DNA of 64,000 nucleotides, from assembly GCA_030737875.1 (NCBI GenBank), contig CM060910.1, positions 252,682,427 through 252,746,426 of the forward strand. The letters are read 5' to 3'. How positions within the stretch are numbered: the stretch's first letter is position 1; the number at the start of each line of letters is the position of its first letter. The notes under the pieces are model-generated. The model searched no databases, had not been told where the DNA came from, and saw nothing but the letters and a program-made list of their open reading frames with translations. Origin of the DNA: Allium sativum (lineage: Eukaryota; Streptophyta; Magnoliopsida; Asparagales; Amaryllidaceae). Below are positions 1-11,296 of the stretch, in pieces. A program made the translations under genes and the position numbers.

Positions 1-112
1 CTGGCCAACGTAGCCTCCACCACCGACGACACCCGAGCCACCCTCCTCCGCGCCTGCTCTCCCCCCCCCCCCATGAGCGACTGCGGCATCCCCCCTTCCA
101 GATTAAAAACTG
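1..112 (+). other. GC-rich leader or exon-like segment at window edge
   Basis: This GC-rich stretch has a C homopolymer (61-72) and ends at a good splice-donor-like AACT/GTAAGT near 112. One frame stays open from base 2 region to the donor and would encode a proline-rich, low-complexity segment that I do not recognise. Comparable GC-rich segments sit in the other LTRs upstream of their GTGAGT palindromes (22730-22990 in B, 16233-16524 on minus in A). I therefore read it as part of the LTR leader and not as a host gene. Confidence 0.3.
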
Positions 113-307
113 TAAGTTTTATATTCTATTTTTATTCGTTTTCCTTTATTTATTTTGTAAATGAGTTTTTATAAATTTAAAAATCTGGTTTTTTAGCATA
201 AATTAAAATCAGTTTTTATATATATATTATTGCATAAAAAAGAATTGATTTTTTAATAAAGTTCAAAAACTGATTTTTTTAATAATGTTAAAAACTGATT
301 TTATCTT

Positions 308-520
308 AACTTTGATATAAGAAAAAGGTTTTAACTTTGATATAAGAAAAAGGTTTTAACTTTGATATAAGAAAAAGGTTTTAACTTTGATATAAGAAAA
401 AGGTTTTAACTTTGATATAAGAAAAAGGTTTTAACTTTGATATAAGAAAAAGGTTTTAACTTTAATATGAGAAAAAGGTTTTAACTTTAATATAAGAAAA
501 AGGTTTTAACTTTGAAATAA
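308..520 (+). repeat. 25-bp tandem repeat, about 8.5 copies
   Basis: A unit of the form AACTTTGATATAAGAAAAAG plus GTTTT begins at 308, 333, 358, 383, 408, 433, 458, 483 and 508. The first six are essentially identical and the last ones carry substitutions. It lies inside LTR relic E and is absent from the equivalent place in the other LTRs. Confidence 0.95.
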
Positions 521-524
521 AAAT

Positions 525-812
525 TTGATTTTTATATATTGAATAGCATAAGAAAAATATGATTTTTATATATTGAATAGCATAAGAAAAATATGATTTT
601 TATATATTGAATAGCATAAGAAAAATATGATTTTTATATATTGAATAGCATAAGAAAAATATGATTTTTATATATTGAATAGCATAAGAAAAATATGATT
701 TTTATATATTGAATAGCATAAGAAAAATATGATTTTTATATATTGAATAGCATAAGAAAAATATGATTTTTATATATTGAATAGCATAAGAAAAAATTCG
801 ATTTTTATATAT
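525..812 (+). repeat. 34-bp tandem repeat, 8 copies
   Basis: A 34-bp unit containing TTGAATAGCATAAGAAAAAT recurs with GAATAG at 541, 575, 609, 643, 677, 711, 745 and 779. The copies are nearly perfect, so this minisatellite expanded recently inside an otherwise degraded LTR. It directly follows the 25-bp array. Confidence 0.95.
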
Positions 813-900
813 GTAGTGGCTACGGACGACGAAGCTGACGAAGATGCGAAAACAATGAAGACTTCTGCAAATGAAGAGCCGTGGAGCTATGATAGCTATA

Positions 901-977
901 GGTGAGAACTTCTCACCTTTCAATTTAATTTTTCTAGTTATATATATACTAGGATGCAGACGGTGCTTAGTAGCACC
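901..977 (+). promoter_or_regulatory. Palindromic donor, GATGCAG acceptor and hairpin in E
   Basis: GGTGAGAA and TTCTCACC (901-917) form a perfect 8-bp stem with a one-base loop and look like a 5' splice site. GATGCAG at 953-959 looks like a 3' splice site. It is followed at 962-977 by GGTGCT / AGCACC, a 6-bp stem with a 4-base loop. The same three-part order occurs in B (24538-24720), A (15268-15503, minus) and G (40152-40400), with different stem sequences. Splicing is inferred; a gap of only about 55 bases would be very short for a plant intron, so E may be deleted here. Confidence 0.45.
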
Positions 978-1758
978 CGACACAAATCGTCCACAGACCA
1001 TGGACTTGTTTGTTTGACTGTTTGGTGATTGATTGCGATATTGGTTTGAATGTGGTTTGTGGTGTGAAAAATCGAATCGATAAATTGGTTAGGATTAGAC
1101 GTGCGCCGTTATAAGGCGAAGGAGTAAGGCTAGGTTAGACTCTTACTCCAAATTTTGTGGTTTGCATAATGAAATTGATTTGATTGATGTGTGAATGGCG
1201 TGGGCCTTCACTAGTCCGGGGATAAGGCTAGGCCTCGTCCCGTTTCTAGTATCGTGCCGTTATGCCGCCGAAATTTTCTAAAATATGTTAGAAAAATAAA
1301 AATATCATTTTATTTAAAGAATGAACTGAAGAGAAATTCATATGTTGAAATAAAATGTTTTGTCGTTAAAAATATAAATTTTAACGTGAATGTGAATAAA
1401 TAAAATATTCATTTGCAAACCAGATGGTTTGTTTATGTACACTTATTTGAAGGACATTGATTGGGTCGATAAATTTTACACATCGCCCAACTGCACAAAT
1501 AAAATCTGTGTTTGATTGTTTGAAACCCTACACGGGTGTTGGGATGATATATGACGTACACTAATCCCGATTGTTTAGTTGTGTGTCGATCGATTGATTG
1601 ACAGACTGTTATAAGCGTTGAATATTTATATTTGATGCTTATACAGTGTAGAATGCACTTTGGATGATGGTTGATTATTCATCGTTGTTGATATATGCAT
1701 GTGTTGTAGAAAATCCATATAATTAACATTATATGGTAATTGATTGGGCCTCATTCCA

Positions 1759-1838
1759 ATATTTGAAAAAGAAATATTTGAAAAAGAAATATTTGAAAAA
1801 GAAATATTTGAAAAAGAAATATTTGAAATAGAATATTT
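1759..1838 (+). repeat. 15-bp tandem repeat
   Basis: About five copies of ATATTTGAAAAAGAA lie in relic E, the last one diverged. Confidence 0.9.
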
Positions 1839-1915
1839 GAAAATAAAGGAATATATGAAGCCGTGTTGATTAGATTGACGCCATTTTGACGTGAACGATA
1901 TTTATATCGATTTTA

Positions 1916-2075
1916 AAACGATTTCGAAATGAATTGAATTGAAAACGATTTCGAAATGAATTGAATTGAAAACGATTTCGAAATGAATTGAATTGAAAAC
2001 GATTTCGAAATGAATTGAATTGAAAACGATTTCGAAATGAATTGAAAACGAATTCAAATTGAATTGAAAGCAAAT
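1916..2075 (+). repeat. 27-bp tandem repeat, about 5 copies
   Basis: A unit containing AACGATTTCGAAATGAATTG repeats with a 27-bp period from about 1918 (next at 1945, 1972, 1999, 2026), then decays into related GAATTGAAA-rich sequence to about 2170. It lies inside relic E. Confidence 0.9.
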
Positions 2076-3739
2076 TGAAACGAATTCAAATTGAATTGAA
2101 ATTTGAATTGAATAGAAATGAATTTTAAAACGAATTTATAGAGAAGAATTCAATTTTGCTTTGAATTGAAATGGAAGTTGAAATAGATTTTGAAACGAAT
2201 TTTAAAACTATTTATATAATTCGTTTTTAAATAGTAATCGACGAAGTATATATTATATATATTATATATATAATATAATGGCCTGAATAGAATGCGCCGC
2301 GCCGCGGCAGTTCGTGAATTTCGACCATTTATTTCAAACGGACATTGCGGGAGATCCGACCGTCGGATTCTCCTAAAACCGGAACCGTTGGGTTCGTATC
2401 GAAAAGAGCTTTATAGCGAATGTTAGAAATTTGAAATCTAACGGTTGGATTTGGAGATACGTCCAAATCAAATTCGAAAAAGGTCGCTGTAAGTGCAGTT
2501 CGATGGCCATTGATGGAAATCGACTGTACGGGCCTTGATAAAATTATTAAAAATAGTAATAATTTATGTAAAATCATAAGAAATGATTTAGAAAGGATTG
2601 GGATGAAAAACTCCATATTTGAAAAGATAAAAATAGATTTTTATCGAAATGAACTAGTTTTGAACTAGAATTATAATTCTATTTATTTTTAAATAAATAA
2701 ATTGAATTCGAAAAGGGTTTTAAAAATAACCAAAATTTCCAATGATTGCATTGGAGTGGATTTGAATCGAAATTGTCTTCAGAATATTTCGATGTTGTAA
2801 TTCGTGATTATACAGGTGTTGTTATGGAAATTTGAAAGATATATATTTATATCGTTATTTCCAATACGACATTTGTTAGTCGTAGAATTCGATATTGAAT
2901 ATAAGCCGATATATTTTCTATTCAGAGCCTTGTATTGAATATCGAATGTGATTTGGGTTTGTCGTGAATGGTGTCTTCACTAACACTGTTCTTGAACCCA
3001 GTTGAGGAAAGATTAAATCTTTTTATTTAGATTTAATGAAGTGTACCAATTAAATAATATTTAATTGGAATTGAATTGATATTGATTTTTGGGTTTATCG
3101 TGAACAGTGTTTTAAATAACACTCGTTCTTTAACCCGATAATTAATGAATGTGACTTTGGGTTTATCGTGAACCGTGTTTTAAATGACACTGATTCTTTA
3201 ACCCAGTTAACGATTAAAACTAAGTGGAGTTTTAATGAATCTTTAATTAGATTGAAATGGTCGAGAATGGAGTATCACCAGTTTTGCTCCAGGCGATAGT
3301 TAAATCTTTAATTAGATTTGAACGTGAAATGGTAATGGAATTTACCGATAACACTGTGGTGTTAGATATGAAGTATTACCAGTTTTACTTCATGGGATAA
3401 ATAGGTTGGGATCGGGAAATTAAAACAAATGATTACTTCGGTAAGTTTCGTTAATCCCGACTAGTTTGAATTGATATTCAAAAGTAGATTAAAGAATAAA
3501 TTAAAGAATTTATCTTTGATAAAATTAATGGGAACCTTTCCCTATGAATGTGAAATTAGAAATTAACTGTCGGTTAGCCAAGCAGAATGGTTTTCTGGAT
3601 ATTGATCTGATGTTGGTTTCGGCCTTCGGGGTTAATATTTGGGGAATTATTCTCTTGATTAATTTACGGTTAGTGACTGATGAATTGGAATGAGGCGTAT
3701 GTTGTGTTTGTGTAACACTTATTTAAAATATACGCGAGT

Positions 3740-4980
3740 TATTCGGAAAGACCGGGTTTATCCCATTCTGAATAACTGATACGACGATAAGTCGAAGATG
3801 AAGACGATGGTCGAAGACCGGAGGTCTTCACGTCGTTCTGGTGATAACTGATGATCTTGATTGGGCTGTACACCCAAGAAGATGGAAACAGTTGGTGATC
3901 GTCCAGACGTACTTGGAGATCGATGGATATGCGGGGTACTAGGTGCCTCCGGTTTCGTTCAGGCCCAGAACGGACTTGTAAATGGACTGTGTGTCTGACA
4001 TTGGATTTCATTCTGTGTGACTGATATCGGTTGCATAGAGTGGTTTGCCTGTGTGGCATGCTAAGATGCAAATGATCAAGGCTTCTGTTGAAAAGCAAAG
4101 TCTTGTGGTGATGATCAAAGCACGGCCTTTGTGGCGTAGCTTTGTGTAACGTTTACTTCGCGAGTTTCACACCCGGTATGAACCAAAAACGGGAGAGGAC
4201 ATCAGGGAGGACTTGCGTTTCTTTCTAGCTAGAAGTGGCGTCAGTGGTTTTACACGCCCTGACGAGTTTGACTTATGTGGTTGTTGCGGTTGCGAGGCGC
4301 CTCGGTTATATCGGTTTCGGCCGAATGCATTCTGGTCGGCTGACGGACCAGACTTACACCCCATAGGGTGGGGAGACGTATTGTTCAGGCATAATAATCC
4401 ACTCCGTGTGGACCGGCCCTGACGATCCAAGGGGCAGTTGTGGCTGTTCCTGAGACACGGGCTAGAGCGTCTCGAATCGGTTGAGGACTATCTTTTGCCT
4501 CGGTTCATAGATGGAAATCCAATTTCCAAATACGTGACATTTGCGGTTTTAGTTGTAATCCTATATATGGCGACATAGTGGGATGGGGCGCTTATGCCGC
4601 CTATGATTGATACTTATGATTTGAAGTTGTTTTATACACTATGCACTTATTATAGTATCAAATGATTTGTTTTAAACGTATCAAGCATTCTTTGGCTGTT
4701 ATAAGGGAAAACCCTATCCCCCGGCTTGCGTTGCATTGTGTGATAGGACCTGGGTCTTATAACAGCTTCATTTTTCTTTATTTAGCATTGCGCTGTTTGT
4801 TTTATGCACTGGTATTCTTGGGAGGAAACCCGTTCCGTGTTATACGGCGTGGTCCCTTGATTTACCTAATGATTTAAAGTAAAGATTAATAACTGTTTTA
4901 GTTCTCACACCAGTCACATGACTGACCTGGAGTTTATTGTTTTAACCTAAACTCTGGGTGCCCCTATTTTGTCACGGGCA
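3740..4980 (+). other. Hairpin-rich conserved LTR domain, copy in E
   Basis: This is the E version of the structured domain described in B (25995-27046). Visible stems are CGTTC / GAACG around loop AGGCCCA (3956-3972), a perfect 11-bp stem GCTGTTATAAG / CTTATAACAGC (4695-4705 with 4756-4766), CAGTC / GACTG (4911-4924), CCTGGAGTTTA / TAAACTCTGGG (4926-4958) and TGCCC / GGGCA (4959-4980). Frames are broken throughout, so the conserved quantity is base pairing and not protein. An RNA role is inferred. Confidence 0.6.
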
Positions 4981-5316
4981 GCTAGTAGTTTTGGTTTTGC
5001 AGATTTATATTCACAGGATCCTGGTTTACAGCTGGAATGATATCCGGAAAGCTTTGTATCCGTATATCTCTTCTAGTTGTATATTGTATTATTTTCCGCT
5101 GCTATGTATTTAAATGTAATTTAAATCTCTGATATTTCTGTGTAATATTCATTTATACTCTGTATATTCTTGTAATCTGATGCATTGTTGTAATATACAA
5201 TGAAATGTTCTTCTGTATGCGTTCTGATTTGTCGTGTTCTCGAACGATAGGGCGTTTCGAATGGTCTGGGTCGGTTTAGCGACTGGTTCGGACCGAGCGA
5301 AACTCCTTTTCGTCAC

Positions 5317-6426
5317 AGTGGGTTGTCTCGGGGAGGGCGCAGATTTCAGAGGAGAGGGGGGCGAATCGGAAGGAGAAAGGAGGGGGGAGGGCGCGGCCTG
5401 AGGCGCTGGTGATCCGCCAGGGGCGGCGGCTCCACCAGGGGGCGCGAGGTGTCGGTAGAAGGAGGGCTCGAACGTCGATGTCAGTTTTTTTTCTTCAGAT
5501 CGAATAATGAGAGAGAAAATAAAGAAGGGGGGCTTAATGTAAAGGAATATATATATATTATTATTTTAATTTTAAAAAGCAACTTTTTATTTCGACCTCG
5601 GAATCGAGCCCACCGCATGTCGTCCATAGCTAATTACCCTCATTCCGAACACAATGGGATATGTATCGTAAGCTGATTCGATCGTTTCGAATAGTTTCCG
5701 TCAAAATCAACATATAACTCTATATATTGAATTTGAACTCGCATTTCAATTTACCGGGGCCACATACTAACTAGAAAAATTCCTGAAAAATATTTTCTAG
5801 CTTCGTATTGACATACGGTCCTAACAAAACTAGTTTCGTTGAATTCTAAGACCGTTTGAAAAATGGCCATTTTCCAGTCGATTAAAATCAACTAAAACTG
5901 GTCAAACGCGTTTTCCTTTTCCACACTCACATATTGATTCGAAAAATTACGAAATTTGAAACCTAGTAATAACTTGACATCACAGATCCAACAAAAGTGG
6001 TTTCGTTGAAAACCGAGGTCGTTTGGAAAAACTCCATTTTTAAGGGCCAGAATTCCATAGCGACTATTCTGAATTTTCAACTGGACATATCTTTTGATTC
6101 CCGCTATAATATTTTGATTTTTCGGAATTCTCAAATAGATTCTAATATTTTTGGTTTTGTTAAAATCTGGTTTATTTTGCACTCGGTATGTTCAATTGAA
6201 ATTTGAAATCGAATTATCGAACTACCGCGCCATTTTCAATTCCTTTTATAATTATAAATAAAATATTTATGTTCTAACGACGATCTATATAAATATATAC
6301 GATCGAATTCTATTAAAACTATATTTTTGTCGTTATTATTTAAAATAATTCATTTTAAATAATCAAAATTCACTAAAATTGCCAAAATAAAAAATTTAAA
6401 TTGGCTCGCATTTCCAGGTTGTTACA
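5317..6426 (-). mobile_element. Truncated giant-LTR relic J
   Basis: Read on the minus strand, this begins at 6426 with TGTAACAACCTGG. It continues through a U3 containing the family core (revcomp of CTAGTTTCGTTGAATTC near 5830 and GTGGTTTCGTTGAAAACC near 5995) into a GC-rich leader at 5330-5480. It stops abruptly at the inferred E border (5316). No PPT complement follows 6426, so this is an outer LTR edge or a solo LTR. The arrangement suggests E inserted into J and that the rest of J lies left of the window. Confidence 0.5.
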
Positions 6427-8109
6427 ATAACCCAAGTTTTCATGTACTAAGTCATAAGGTGGGTATTTTTCTCATGAAAAAAAAATTAGTTTTCCACTAA
6501 TGTTTCTATGTATTCATGTTAAGATGTCCATGACTTGCACCAGAGCAAGTAATCAAGACTAAAGACACTATAAAAGAGCTTGAACATTTAATAGGCCATT
6601 TTCCCAAAACAACCAAAAATATCTATCTCTTTCATGTTTATGTGTTTTTCAACAAGTTTGTAGTTTAACTATGCCACCTTGCTTAATCACTATATCTATG
6701 TTTGGTTAGAACTTTTGCCATTTCATCAACTGCGTCTCCCATTAATAGTTAACATACTTTATAATACAACACTAGCTAATGTATATTCTCAACTTGGCCA
6801 CCTTACTTAATATTTATTCCTTAATATTTTAATACATATAATTTAGAAAATATCAAATTATGGCACTTCAATCTCAACTTCTCATCTGCGAAGCACGAGT
6901 TGTAACCAACTTCTAAAGTTTTCTATTGTAAAAAATAAATTTAACCCTTTGAAGGAGTTAGTAACTGATGTTAGATTCTCCATGTTAATGCATTAACCGT
7001 TTAATCATAATTCATGTCAAAGAAATTATTTTGTAAATGTTGTATATGATACATGCTTCAGTTATTAGATAATCTTATGTTCTCATGTTTTCTTACATTT
7101 TATTTTCTTAAATTCTATAGTTCATGCAACCGATTGAGGAGAAAAGCCTGAACTTGAGTCCCACCAGGTAGTGTTCATGGTGAAAATGTGCCCAAGGAGC
7201 TGCCAAAAGCTACTAAGGAGATGCTAATAATAGCAGCAGCTAGAAAGGTTTTACAGTATTTTGTATATGAAATTGGTATTTTTTTTTTGTTTATATGTAT
7301 TTAGTAAAGCATTTAATATATGTTGGTACCAATGCATATACTGTTTTATATTTTGAGTGATTTGCTTTTTGGTCAGTGCTTTGTTTGCTGACAATTTAGG
7401 TTGGCTGAACAACTAAGTGTTTGTAATTTATCCTATTTTCAATTACACGGGGTTATTTGGGTTTCTCCCGTATTTTTTTAAAAATATAGTTGATAATAAG
7501 GGCAGCTATTAGTGCCTCTAAAACTATTTGTATTTACTGAGCCTGCGTGGCAAGTGCAGTAGTGAAGGAAAAATTATTGTTCGATATGCCTCTGTTTGTT
7601 ATTAGAGGCTTTGCTTATAGGAGCAAATACAAATTTTCCTCTCATTTCATTAAGGGCAAATTAGTTAATTTTTCTGCCTTTAATTCAATTAGTAGAGGCA
7701 TAAGTATTTGTGACTAATATTTAAAATTTCAGTAGTGGCATAGCATTTCCATTGAAAAGAAACCCATCACCATTTAATTCATGCACAACTCACCATCCAC
7801 ACAAACTCCACCGGTCGACATCACCAGCGATGTGAAAGCCACCTCCGTCCATCTACGACCCGACCGAACTTCCCCTCACGCCAGCTACATTATACTTCCC
7901 TAGGTCCCACTCTTGGCCTCTCACGCTCGCTACATCACCAAAAAGCTCTCATGCATCATTCCTTCTCTTCACTGACCATCGGCATTCACTGCACCTCCTC
8001 CGCCATGTTTCACCCACTCTAACGCCTTTCCGACCTCGCAAGATTTCCAAACCTAACGCTACCCTGTCCAATGTGCTCGTTAGAAATGGAAATGGTTTTT
8101 ATTTTTTTA
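6427..8109. other. Non-LTR AT-rich DNA without a recognisable gene
   Basis: I see no intact gene. Two stretches look exon-like. At about 7150-7250 a plus frame reads GENVPKELPKATKEMLIIAA before running into an intron-like AT-rich tract; I do not recognise it. The 7790-8080 segment is richer in C and reads like leader or UTR sequence; it could be a displaced leader of relic K. Everything else is AT-rich and featureless. Confidence 0.4.
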
Positions 8110-8655
8110 TCAAACCGACCGTTAGGGAGGTTTGCTTACTGTCACTTGGCCAAAATAAACTTTTGTGAAGCCAAAAAAACATGGAATATGTCTGCAACAT
8201 GTCTCCTTAAATCTCTTTAATTCCATTTACTTAATTATTACCAGTCTAATTCCCTTACTTCTCTCCACTTTTATCTCTTTAGATCTCTCTAATTTTTAAT
8301 ATTTTCTATCATGTTATTTTTTGATGTTCAACAAAAAGCAATAAAAAATAATTATTATGTTCAACTAAGATTAATTAAAAAAAACTGGTTTTTTAATCTT
8401 TTTTTTAATTACACAATCTAACGGTCGGTTTGATTTGATATTTTTTCTATCTTTAAATCTCTTCAATTTAATTTACTTAATTCTCACTGGTCTAATTCAC
8501 TTAATTTTCTCAACATTTGTCTCTTTAGGTATCCCAAATTTAAATATTATCTATAACGTTATTTTTTGATATTTAACAAAGATTAATGAAAGAAACTAGT
8601 TTTTTTAATTATTTAATCTAACGGTCGGTTTCTCACCGTTGTGCGGTTATACTAG
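8110..8655 (+). mobile_element. Candidate non-autonomous Helitron
   Basis: The 3' end has the Helitron signature: a short hairpin ACCG / CGGT (8635-8647) a few bases before CTAG (8652-8655), followed by host T. A possible 5' end is TC at 8110 after host A, fitting insertion between A and T. Inside are two diverged copies of a roughly 200-bp unit (about 8215-8432 and 8455-8633). Each ends in CTAACGGTCGGTTT, which also occurs inverted at 8113-8127. There is no coding capacity, as expected for a non-autonomous copy. The 5' border is the weak point; the unit could also be a small satellite. Confidence 0.4.
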
Positions 8656-9893
8656 TATTTTTTATTTTTGAAATTTAGTATTGTTGGTTTGGTCCAAGTT
8701 TTATAAATAGAGGAGTGAAACAAGTGTTTCGTACGGAGGAGAAGCTTTGTCATTTTTTGTATAAATATAAAAGGGAGAAAATTCGTTTTCAGTTCAAATA
8801 ACCAAGAAAACGAGGGTAGTGGAATTGTTGTTTCAAGAGAAGGAAAATGGTGTATTTTTACAGAAAAAATGGGAAGAAGTCTTTCCTTATGTCTTGGAGC
8901 ATACAAACAGGCACATGTTTGGAAGGATACGCACAAAGCACGAGAGAAAGGGGGCAGACGTTTTAAATTTTGAGGTGATAAGCTATTTTTTTATGAGTGA
9001 TGGACAATATTTTAGTGATTTGAACTAACGATGTTTTCGGTATATAACGCTTTAATGTGTGTCGTTCACGGTTGTACAAGCTTGTGCAGACTCCGGTTGC
9101 AACGAAATTAAAAATTACTTAATAATTAAATATTATGGTTTTAATAAAATTAGCTTCGCTGAAAACCGATGTCGTTTGAAATTTAACCATTCTTAAGTTG
9201 CATATTGAATCGATAAAATATACATTGATTTAATATATAAACAAATAAGTTATTATTATCAAATATATTTAAACATAATTCATAAAACCTTAGAAATAAA
9301 CCAATTAAGATTTTAAACTTAATATATTGAATTTCAAGTCAAAACGGTATAAATATATTAAAAACTCCTTTTGTTCTATATAATAAAACGTTATATTTAT
9401 AACGAATTCAATAGCGACTATTTGAAAATTTGATTTGGACATAAAACAAAATCTACAATATGAAATCTTGATTTTTTTTCTTCCATTAGAAAAATATTAT
9501 CCAATGGATTCAGTTGTTTCTTGTTTCAAAGAAATCCAACTTAAATTGGATCATGTATAACCATTTAAAGTTCAAAACGTAATATTACAAACAACCACGC
9601 CACTGCAGCTCGTTTTATAATTAAATTATAAGTTATACGTTCAAATATCATTTAATAAACGAATACGTTAATATAATTCAAAACAAACTAAAATAAATAT
9701 TTCTATATTATCCAATTTACATTATACAACAAATTCAACTAATTCATATTATTTTGGAATCAAATTCATTATTATATTATTTACGTCAATATAATATTCA
9801 AAACCGTTAATATTCAAGTTACTAAATTTCAAAACAATATTTAAAACCATTATTAAATATTAAAATAAATGGCTAAAAATATGGACCGTTACA
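8656..9893 (-). mobile_element. Truncated giant-LTR relic K (U3 part)
   Basis: On the minus strand the LTR starts at 9893 with TGTAACGGTCC. The U3 holds the family motif: plus-strand TTAGCTTCGCTGAAAACCGA near 9150 and AATAGCGACTATTTGAAAAT near 9410, matching 17515 in A. About 1.1 kb in, a minus-strand TATA-like run (revcomp of TATAAATATAAAA, 8760-8772) sits where A and B carry their TATA-like box. The copy is cut at 8656 by the Helitron-like element. No PPT is adjacent to 9893. Confidence 0.5.
8702..8710 (+). promoter_or_regulatory. TATA-like box on plus strand
   Basis: TATAAATAG at 8702-8710 is a canonical plant TATA sequence. The only frame behind it is 69 codons at 8819-9028, with no family resemblance, so an active promoter is not supported. 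Confidence 0.25.
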
Positions 9894-11128
9894 TATGTAG
9901 AGTACAAGTATTTGTGTCTTCATGGTATAAAAGAAACATGCAACTGATATATATTCATAACTAGTGATGCAATTCCCCAAACTCAACCTTCTTACCTCCG
10001 TGTTCCACTATATAACATATAACTTATCCATTTATATCTTAACTTCCCACTATCATCGATTATAAAACTAAATAGTCCATTTGGTTATGCCAAAACTACT
10101 TACAAAACTGAATGTATTGTGCCACACATCTTTCATCCCATTGTATCTACAAAGACTATAACAACAAGATATATCCTAAAATAACTATATTATAGGCATT
10201 CATGCAATCATGCTACCGCACTTAAAAATATAGTAGGGTTACATTGCAAGGCTTATGTATATAAGTAATTAATGGGCTTCGAGTAAAACAAAATCTCCTT
10301 AATTTATGTTCATATTGGAAAGAGGTTGTACTTTGATAAGAGAAGCATAATGAACTGGAAGTGACTATAAATTAATAATTCCTCAGTCCGTTAATCCCTG
10401 AATTCATGAGGAGGAATCTACAAGCCTGAATTTAGAGGGAAAACATAGAAGTAGAAGAAATTGTAATTAACTGGTGTTCAACAAAAGTTTCTGATTAATA
10501 GACTATTCCTTTTAAAGAAGAAAATCAAGATCAAATTTTATTGAACATGTCAGGAAATTAAAAGGGGGAACATCAACACTAAGATCAAATTTATGTATAC
10601 ATACATACAACAAATTACATATAAACCAATAAAATTGTCCAAAGGATATATAGAAATACAAGTCTAGATATTTGCAATGATTTGAATCCTAAACTAATTT
10701 TCAGTGGCATGTTCCACGGTGCTTGATTCTTAAACTCTAAGTCAAACATAAAAAATATCTGCAATGATTTGGATTCACATTGATATATATATATATATAG
10801 ATAGATAGATATAGATTTGATAAAAGTGGCATTGTAAGAAAAAACACAGTACAATCTTCCCATAAAAATATAAGTCTACATATCTTTATTTACAGACATT
10901 ATTCTAGAAAATATAACTCTTTAAAATCACCGTGAAAAAAAACCATCAATAGCTAGCTTATGGATTAGTTTAAATTGTTGGATAAAACAGAAATTATAAA
11001 CTTTGTCCACAGCGAAGTGCAAAATAATTCCATAGCATATGCCTGCCTATAAGACAATTTTGAAAATAGAAAAAAAAAGATTAAAATGAACTTATAGATT
11101 TCTGATACCGTAGACAATGGAAAATTTT
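9894..11128. other. AT-rich non-LTR DNA, no gene seen
   Basis: There is no supported coding sequence. The stretch contains a compound microsatellite at about 10782-10815 (TA repeats then GATA repeats). It borders a kinase relic on the right, so it is probably old host DNA between insertions. Confidence 0.5.
10782..10815 (+). repeat. Compound (TA)n(GATA)n microsatellite
   Basis: A TATATA run is followed directly by four GATA-type units. Confidence 0.9.
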
Positions 11129-11296
11129 ACAATATTATGGCGTAACTACTGGCTTGTTAAAGTATCATGTTGCAATCTAAAGCCAAGCAATGTACTTCTA
11201 AATGAAAATATGACAACTATTGTCTCGGATATTAAAATATATAAATTGCTAAAGGTTAGAAGCACAAATACTGTAAAAGCTATTACCATTATATAA
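11129..11296 (+). pseudogene. Decayed LRR receptor-like kinase fragment (catalytic loop)
   Basis: From 11171 one frame reads CNLKPSNVLLNENMTTIVSD and then IKIYKLL, ending at TAA 11294-11296. This matches the H-C-D-L-K-P-S-N-V-L-L-D catalytic loop and the following V-S-D-F-G-I magnesium loop of plant LRR receptor-like kinases of the LRR-XII type. Upstream, after small frame changes, NIM and VTTGLLKYH (11129-11168) match the helix that precedes the loop (LNIMIDVA.ALEYLH in the family). The catalytic Asp is Asn, DFG has become DIK, two frame disruptions occur (near 11138 and 11169), and nothing recognisable flanks it. It is a dead fragment of host or gene-capture origin. I base the family call on motif recognition only. 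Confidence 0.6.

Larger units (their letters stand above)
1..5316 (+). mobile_element. Old giant-LTR relic E (5' part outside window)
   Basis: This is one long noncoding LTR relic read on the plus strand, ending in CGTCACA at 5316. It is recognised because its blocks follow the order seen in complete elements B and D. There is a GC-rich leader (1-112), a palindromic donor-like site and GATGCAG site with a hairpin (901-977), the phrase GTTGGGTTCGTATCGAAAAG near 2387, and the hairpin-rich domain (about 3740-4980). No PBS follows 5316, so it is a solo LTR or an outer LTR edge. The U3 part must lie before base 1. Copy F (45500-60030) is its closest relative here, for example the text around 2290-2540 against 46285-46530. 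No reading frame is conserved between them. The end at 5316 is inferred from the terminal CA and from homology. Confidence 0.6.

Noticed and set aside
4213..4422. Short overlapping frames on both strands near 4170-4430
   Set aside because: They fall in the hairpin-rich LTR domain, where near-palindromic sequence opens frames on both strands.
7150..7250. Exon-like GENVPKELPKATKEM segment as a host gene
   Set aside because: It is one short open stretch with upstream stops, no partner exons and no recognised family; it is kept only as a remark.
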